A DNA stretch of 36,195 bases from HIMB11 sp965657135 (GTDB lineage Bacteria; Pseudomonadota; Alphaproteobacteria; Rhodobacterales; Rhodobacteraceae): assembly GCA_965657135.1 (NCBI GenBank), contig CBFHNF010000020.1, positions 1 to 36,195 of the forward strand, given 5' to 3'. The notes beneath the pieces were generated by a model. It was not told where the DNA came from and did not search any database. It was given only the letters and a program-made list of their open reading frames with translations. Positions 32,394 through 36,195 of this stretch are shown one piece after another. Positions within the stretch are counted from its first letter, which is position 1, and each line of letters begins with the position of its first letter. The position numbers and the translations under genes were made by a program.

Positions 32394-33418
32394 TTCTGAG
32401 GCTCCTCTTGCGATTTCTTCTCGCGTAGACGCATGTCGTCAATTTTAGCGCGAAGCGCACGCAAGACTGTGTCCGTCCCCTCGCGAGAGACACCAGACAT
32501 CAACAAAACGCGATCCCCGCTGACACGTTCCAATTCAGATTGGAAGTAATCACGTTCTTCCGCATCTAGCGCATCAACTTTGTTTAGCACTGTAATGCGG
32601 GGTTTTTGGGCCAACTCTCCACCATAGGCCTCTAGTTCGCCTATGATTGTTTTGTAATCTTCTAAAAAGGTGTTGGATGTGCCATCCACCAAATGCAACA
32701 GAACAGCACAGCGTTCGACATGGCCCAAAAATAGATCACCTAACCCACGCCCCTCATGTGCGCCTTCAATGAGACCGGGGATATCTGCGACAACAAATTC
32801 AACATTATCAATGCCTACAACGCCCAAATTTGGATAAAGGGTCGTGAATGGATAATCCGCAATTTTTGGACGCGCATTGGAAGTCGCCGCCAAAAAGGTG
32901 GATTTCCCCGCATTTGGCAACCCTAACAAACCCGCATCCGCAATCAATTTCAGCCGTAGCCAAAGTGTTCTTTCGATGCCTTCTAGTCCAGGGTTCGCGC
33001 GGCGCGGAGCCTGATTTGTCGAGGATTTGAAATGCAGGTTTCCGAACCCTCCGTTGCCACCTTTCGCCAACAAAAATCGCTCACCAACTTCAGTCAAATC
33101 TGCGATGAGCGTTTCCTGATCCTCGTCAAGGATTTCTGTCCCGACTGGAACACGGAGAACGATATCTTCCCCATTCGCACCTGAGCGTTGGGACCCCATG
33201 CCGGGGCGACCATTGTCCGCAAAAAAGTGTTGTTGATAGCGAAAATCAATCAAAGTGTTCAATCCCTCGATCGCTTCTGCCCAGACAGAACCGCCATGAC
33301 CACCATCACCACCATCAGGTCCACCGTATTCGATGAATTTCTCACGACGAAAACTGACAGAACCGCCCCCGCCCGAGCCGGACCGAATATAGACCTTGGT
33401 CAGATCAAGGAATTTCAT
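32381..33418 (-). CDS. obgE: GTPase ObgE/CgtA
   Basis: This GTPase acts in late assembly of the 50S ribosomal subunit and in stress and cell-cycle control. The length is 345 residues. The Obg fold at 1-158 has the Gly-rich repeats SGSGGGGSVSFRREKFIEYG, then GPDGGDGGHGG. The G domain has G1 GLPNAGKST (166-174), G2 in DYPFTT, G3 DIPG (212-215) and G4 NKVD (279-282). There is no long C-terminal tail. I start it at ATG 33418 (MKFLDLTKV), where family members start; a longer upstream frame is not supported. It is upstream of proB with a 13-nt overlap, and the rpmA gene is not far, as in related genomes. Confidence 0.96.
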   Translation of the reverse strand: MKFLDLTKVYIRSGSGGGGSVSFRREKFIEYGGPDGGDGGHGGSVWAEAIEGLNTLIDFRYQQHFFADNGRPGMGSQRSGANGEDIVLRVPVGTEILDEDQETLIADLTEVGERFLLAKGGNGGFGNLHFKSSTNQAPRRANPGLEGIERTLWLRLKLIADAGLLGLPNAGKSTFLAATSNARPKIADYPFTTLYPNLGVVGIDNVEFVVADIPGLIEGAHEGRGLGDLFLGHVERCAVLLHLVDGTSNTFLEDYKTIIGELEAYGGELAQKPRITVLNKVDALDAEERDYFQSELERVSGDRVLLMSGVSREGTDTVLRALRAKIDDMRLREKKSQEEPQKWEP

Positions 33419-33493
33419 AATTTTGCCTCTAATTCTATTATTTTGCTGGCATATGTCAAAACCTGCGCAGGAACAAGCCTGCACGCGTTCATG

Positions 33494-34522
33494 TTAAGTG
33501 CGATATCGTTCAAACCGATAAACGTGATCAAAGGTTCCACGCGCTGGTGAGTGTTGATCTTCTTCCCCAATATTTCGAAACCCAGTTTTATGCAAAACCC
33601 GCTGTGATCCAATATTGTCTACGTTGGCATAGGCGGTAATTTTTTCGATTGGATAGCGTTGGAACAAATAATGCGTTAACGCATCAACTGCGTCAGACAT
33701 ATATCCACATCCCCAATGATCAGGATGCAAAGCATATCCGAAACTCATATCCTGTTTCATACCTTGGCTCGGCGAATTAAATCCAATCCAGCCTATGAAT
33801 TCGCCACTTTCATTTTCAATTGCCAGAGCAGCATTCCAACCGTTCTTCCAACGAGATTTGGCAATCCTGTTTTTTAGAAATTCAGTTGGCAAAGGATGCG
33901 GCCAGAATGCCAAATTTTTTGCTACGCATTCTAAACTGAAAACTTTATACGCCGACGGGCAGTCAGACTCCGCAATCGGACGCAACTTAGTTTTTTGTCC
34001 TGTCACCACCAATGGATTTAATGCAGCCCATTGTTCTGGCGTCAGAACCACGCGTTGCAGGGGCAATTCGATTTGGCGTGCCGCTGACAGCGTGGCAACT
34101 GGTTTGCCCAAGGGCGAATAGCCCAGACGGGACAACACTCGCGCGGAGCGTTCGTTTTCAACAAAATAACTGCTGTATGTCGGTTCTGCAAAAGGATCGC
34201 TAAAATAGGCCGTCAAAACCGCATGCGCGGCTTCGCTTACATATCCTTGCCCCCAATGCTCTTTGGCAATCCAATAACCCAGTGTGGGATCAAGTCCAAT
34301 CATCCCGATCACCTCTCCCGCGCGGGTGATCCCCCAAACATATGATCCACATTCGAACCGAAGCGATGACAACCAATCTTGTGCATCTGTTATGGAATAA
34401 GGATGCGGGACGCGCGTTAACCATTTGGAAATGTCATATTCCATCGCGCCGAAAATTGCACCTGTATCGAGCAGCGTTGCAGGTCTTAAAATTAGTCTAT
34501 CGGTTTTTAGTATGCGTTGCAT
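33494..34522 (-). CDS. Tandem double-GNAT acetyltransferase (RimJ/RimL type)
   Basis: This 342-residue protein holds two complete GNAT domains. Domain 1 (about 1-155) has TDRLILRPATLLDT, the CoA loop EHWGQGYVSEAA (88-99) and NERSARVLSRLGY (123-135). Domain 2 (about 173-342) has TKLRPIAESDC, the CoA loop DHWGCGYMSDAV (268-279) and NIGSQRVLHKTGF (303-315). Each would bind acetyl-CoA, probably to modify N-termini or small-molecule amines. The two halves probably come from duplication and fusion. A good ribosome binding site (GGAG, 7 nt before ATG 34522) and an upstream terminator suggest its own transcription. In related genomes separate GNAT genes often lie between rpmA and obgE. Confidence 0.88.
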   Translation of the reverse strand: MQRILKTDRLILRPATLLDTGAIFGAMEYDISKWLTRVPHPYSITDAQDWLSSLRFECGSYVWGITRAGEVIGMIGLDPTLGYWIAKEHWGQGYVSEAAHAVLTAYFSDPFAEPTYSSYFVENERSARVLSRLGYSPLGKPVATLSAARQIELPLQRVVLTPEQWAALNPLVVTGQKTKLRPIAESDCPSAYKVFSLECVAKNLAFWPHPLPTEFLKNRIAKSRWKNGWNAALAIENESGEFIGWIGFNSPSQGMKQDMSFGYALHPDHWGCGYMSDAVDALTHYLFQRYPIEKITAYANVDNIGSQRVLHKTGFRNIGEEDQHSPARGTFDHVYRFERYRT

Positions 34523-34534
34523 TTTTATACTCCA

Positions 34535-34567
34535 AATAAAATAAAAGGCCGCTGGTTTGGCGACCTT
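34535..34567 (-). terminator. Rho-independent terminator between the GNAT genes
   Basis: On the minus strand AAGGTCGC and GCGGCCTT form an 8-bp stem (one T-G pair) with a 7-nt loop, followed by TTATTTTATTT. It ends transcription from the single-GNAT/lysE side and lies 12 nt before the double-GNAT start, so it may also act as an attenuator. Confidence 0.75.
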
Positions 34568-34589
34568 GAGGGAAACAATTTTGGGATTG

Positions 34590-34688
34590 TTAAAGACTCA
34601 AATGTCGCCATCGTCGGCCAGACGGCATCGCCGCACCCGGGACTAAACCGCGGATTTTGTTACTTTTAGGGGAAACCGATTTAGTCAT
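34590..34688 (-). CDS. Possible 32-aa basic leader peptide
   Basis: A short frame reads MTKSVSPKSNKIRGLV, then PGAAMPSGRRWRHLSL. It is rich in Lys and Arg, starts 12 nt after the stop of the single-GNAT gene, and ends 23 nt before a rho-independent terminator that precedes the double-GNAT gene. No good Shine-Dalgarno is seen. It could be a chance frame or a leader peptide; nothing identifies it further. Confidence 0.2.
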   Translation of the reverse strand: MTKSVSPKSNKIRGLVPGAAMPSGRRWRHLSL

Positions 34689-34700
34689 CAGCACAAACAC

Positions 34701-35240
34701 TTATGTAAATTTGCGGATATAGGTCCATGTCGCAACCTTGGCATTGCGCGCAACAGAAAATGCCTCGGCATCCCCGACATACTCAAAACCACAGTTTGTC
34801 AGAACCCTTGCTGATGCTGGATTATCCTGAAACACAGCCGCAAAAATTGTGTCGTTGTCCATTGGGTTCGCCTCAATTAATGCGGCAGATACCTCGGATG
34901 CAACACCTTGGTTCCAAAACGCAGGCGCCACCCAATATCCCAATTCGGACTGGTTACGGCTTAGGCGCTCTAGGCTGACCAAGCCGATCACTTCGGACCA
35001 TCCAACTGCGCTTCCATCGATGGCCCAGACATCTTCTTCACGTTCAACAGAAAGAGATCTGCTTACAAATGCCTCTGTCGCACCGGGGGGCAATGGGTGT
35101 GGAATTGTAGTCGTTTGGCGCGCAACGCGCTTATCCTTGGTATAAAACTCAATCAAACCGGCATCTGAACGGCGCAAAGGGCGCAGCACAAAGCGGCTCG
35201 TATCGACAACGGGTTGTGTTGTTATTGAATCGAGTTTCAT
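34701..35240 (-). CDS. GNAT-family N-acetyltransferase (RimJ/RimL type)
   Basis: This is a 179-residue single GNAT domain. It has TSRFVLRPLRRSDAGLIEFY at the start, the CoA loop region APAFWNQGVASEVSAALIEA and NPASARVLTNCGFEYVGDAE near the C-terminus. The substrate is unknown. ATG 35240 has AGGAGA 8 nt upstream and follows the lysE stop by a single base, so it is co-transcribed with lysE. It is a paralog of the two domains of the neighbouring fusion protein. Confidence 0.9.
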   Translation of the reverse strand: MKLDSITTQPVVDTSRFVLRPLRRSDAGLIEFYTKDKRVARQTTTIPHPLPPGATEAFVSRSLSVEREEDVWAIDGSAVGWSEVIGLVSLERLSRNQSELGYWVAPAFWNQGVASEVSAALIEANPMDNDTIFAAVFQDNPASARVLTNCGFEYVGDAEAFSVARNAKVATWTYIRKFT

Positions 35241-35241
35241 A

Positions 35242-35841
35242 TCAAAGTTCTCCTCTTAACAGAGCATACATAACAAAAGTAACAGTTAATCCAGCAAGGC
35301 CCCACATTAGATAACGTTCAAATGGGGTCCCAATTATAGTTTTGGCGATGCTATCACCGAAAAAAGTCCAAATTGGATGACAAATCGCCTGAATCACAAA
35401 CAATGTTCCCGCAACCCATGAAGTCGCTAAAAAAACAGGTGCGTCCGTGGTAACATAATTTGAAAACCCATATGTAATCATCATCCATGCCTTTGGATTC
35501 AAGGGATGCACAAATAATCCCGCCCGAAATCCAAGCCCAACCGGATCTTGATTTATGTTCAAGCGCATATTTGCGACGCGCCATGCCAACCAAATAATGT
35601 AGGTGGCCGATAGATATTTCAGCGCAACAAAGACATAGGGAACCCGCTCGGCCAATTCCATCAAACCAAATCCAATCGGCCAGATGATCAACTGTTTTCC
35701 TAGCAAAACACCGAACATAAACGGCAGGGCCGCACGAAACCCCAAACGTGCGCCAGCGGCCAACATCGCCATATTCGCCGGACCCGGCGTGGCAATTTGA
35801 CTAAAGGCGAAGGCCGCCAATGATGTGATCGCGACGTACAT
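35242..35841 (-). CDS. LysE/RhtB-family exporter
   Basis: This 199-residue membrane protein of the LysE superfamily exports amino acids or related small amines. It has the family N-terminus SLAAFAFSQIATPGPANMAM (the TPGPA motif), a GFRAALPFMFGVLLGKQLI segment, and LFVHPLNPKAWMM in the middle, in about six helices. The substrate cannot be told from the sequence. The start ATG 35841 has an AGGA-containing site upstream, and the rpmA terminator precedes it, so it has its own promoter. It is followed at once by the GNAT gene. Confidence 0.9.
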   Translation of the reverse strand: MYVAITSLAAFAFSQIATPGPANMAMLAAGARLGFRAALPFMFGVLLGKQLIIWPIGFGLMELAERVPYVFVALKYLSATYIIWLAWRVANMRLNINQDPVGLGFRAGLFVHPLNPKAWMMITYGFSNYVTTDAPVFLATSWVAGTLFVIQAICHPIWTFFGDSIAKTIIGTPFERYLMWGLAGLTVTFVMYALLRGEL

Positions 35842-35898
35842 CTGTCTGTTCCTGTTCCTCGTGTTGCCTTGGTCCTTGCTGCACCAAAAAGAGTTAAC

Positions 35899-35933
35899 AA
35901 AAAATAAAGGGGACCGGCGCCTTGCCGATCCCC
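35899..35933 (-). terminator. Rho-independent terminator after rpmA
   Basis: On the minus strand GGGGATCGGC and GCCGGTCCCC form a 10-bp stem with a 5-nt loop and one T-G pair, followed by TTTATTTTTT. It lies about 30 nt after the rpmA stop. Confidence 0.9.
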
Positions 35934-35964
35934 TATTTGAAAATTTAAATTTTCGGTTTTCGGC

Positions 35965-36195
35965 TTATTCAGCAGCCTCCGCTGTCGGAAGTACTGAAAT
36001 GAATGTACGGCCCTTTAGACCCTTGTGAAATTTCACTTGGCCTTCAGTTGTTGCAAATAGCGTGTGATCTTTACCTTGACCCACGCCTTCACCTGGCCAC
36101 CATTTATTGCCGCGCTGACGCACGATGATGTTGCCTGGGATGACAGCCTGACCGCCAAAGATTTTTACACCAAGACGACGACCAGCTGAGTCGCG
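35965..36195 (-). CDS. rpmA: Ribosomal protein L27 (5' end outside window)
   Basis: This is the bacterial large-subunit protein whose N-terminal tail reaches the peptidyl transferase centre. The 76 residues present read RDSAGRRLGVKIFGGQAVIP, then GNIIVRQRGNKWWPGEGVGQ, then GKDHTLFATTEGQVKF, and end in FISVLPTAEAAE. This is the full protein except for about 13 N-terminal residues (normally MAHKKAGGSSRNG-like), which lie outside the window. The usual partner rplU would be further right. A strong terminator follows. Confidence 0.97.
   Translation of the reverse strand, partial: RDSAGRRLGVKIFGGQAVIPGNIIVRQRGNKWWPGEGVGQGKDHTLFATTEGQVKFHKGLKGRTFISVLPTAEAAE

Overview
The window reads as a chromosomal segment of an alphaproteobacterium of the Rhodobacterales (Roseobacter group). 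The evidence is the combination of an iscR-led suf operon with an Irr-type iron control element, a ChpT-type histidine phosphotransferase, ctaA-type heme A synthase, the ornithine-lipid pair olsB/olsA, and the rpmA - lysE/GNAT - obgE - proB - proA order. The DNA is not strongly GC-rich, which suggests a lower-GC marine lineage (inference). Several genes carry frame lesions and one carries a run of Ns, so draft-assembly artefacts are possible.

Layout: (1) 1-842, the 5' part of a Tat-exported polyamine-type ABC binding protein. (2) About 850-3700, an accessory zone of small and unfamiliar genes: three small membrane proteins, a phage-like small ORF, a structured non-coding stretch and degraded frames. 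It ends in the N-terminal remnant of a tyrosine integrase lying just beyond the 3' end of tRNA-Arg(CCG), so it looks like the decayed edge of an integrated element. (3) 3827-11751, a long minus-strand Fe-S assembly operon: iscR, a NifS-like desulfurase, sufB, a miniature YbjQ-like ORF, a 110-aa protein, sufC, sufD, two Yip1-like membrane proteins and sufS. Many of these genes are joined by 1-nt or 8-nt stop/start overlaps. An Irr/ICE palindrome precedes iscR. (4) 11906-17456, an alpha/beta hydrolase with a small partner, a lipoprotein, the transcription-repair coupling factor mfd and a membrane protein. (5) 17597-22306, hemB (interrupted by a run of Ns that looks false), a SYLF lipoprotein and gyrA with its terminator. 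(6) 22498-27492, a broken LysR-type regulator, an M32 carboxypeptidase overlapping ctaA, a TrmJ-type RNA methyltransferase and a ThiE-like protein. (7) 27489-29091, olsA and olsB for ornithine lipids. (8) 29208-33418, a DUF3553 protein, chpT (frameshifted near its end), proA, proB and obgE. (9) 33494-36195, a double-GNAT fusion, a single GNAT, a LysE-type exporter and rpmA (cut by the window edge).

Functionally, most of the window is core metabolism: Fe-S assembly, tetrapyrrole and heme A synthesis, proline synthesis, DNA topology and repair, ribosome assembly and ornithine lipids. No complete new defence or mobile system is visible. The least explained parts are the tRNA-Arg-linked relic island with its two small membrane genes behind a shared 16-nt leader, and the miniature YbjQ-like ORF held inside the suf operon.
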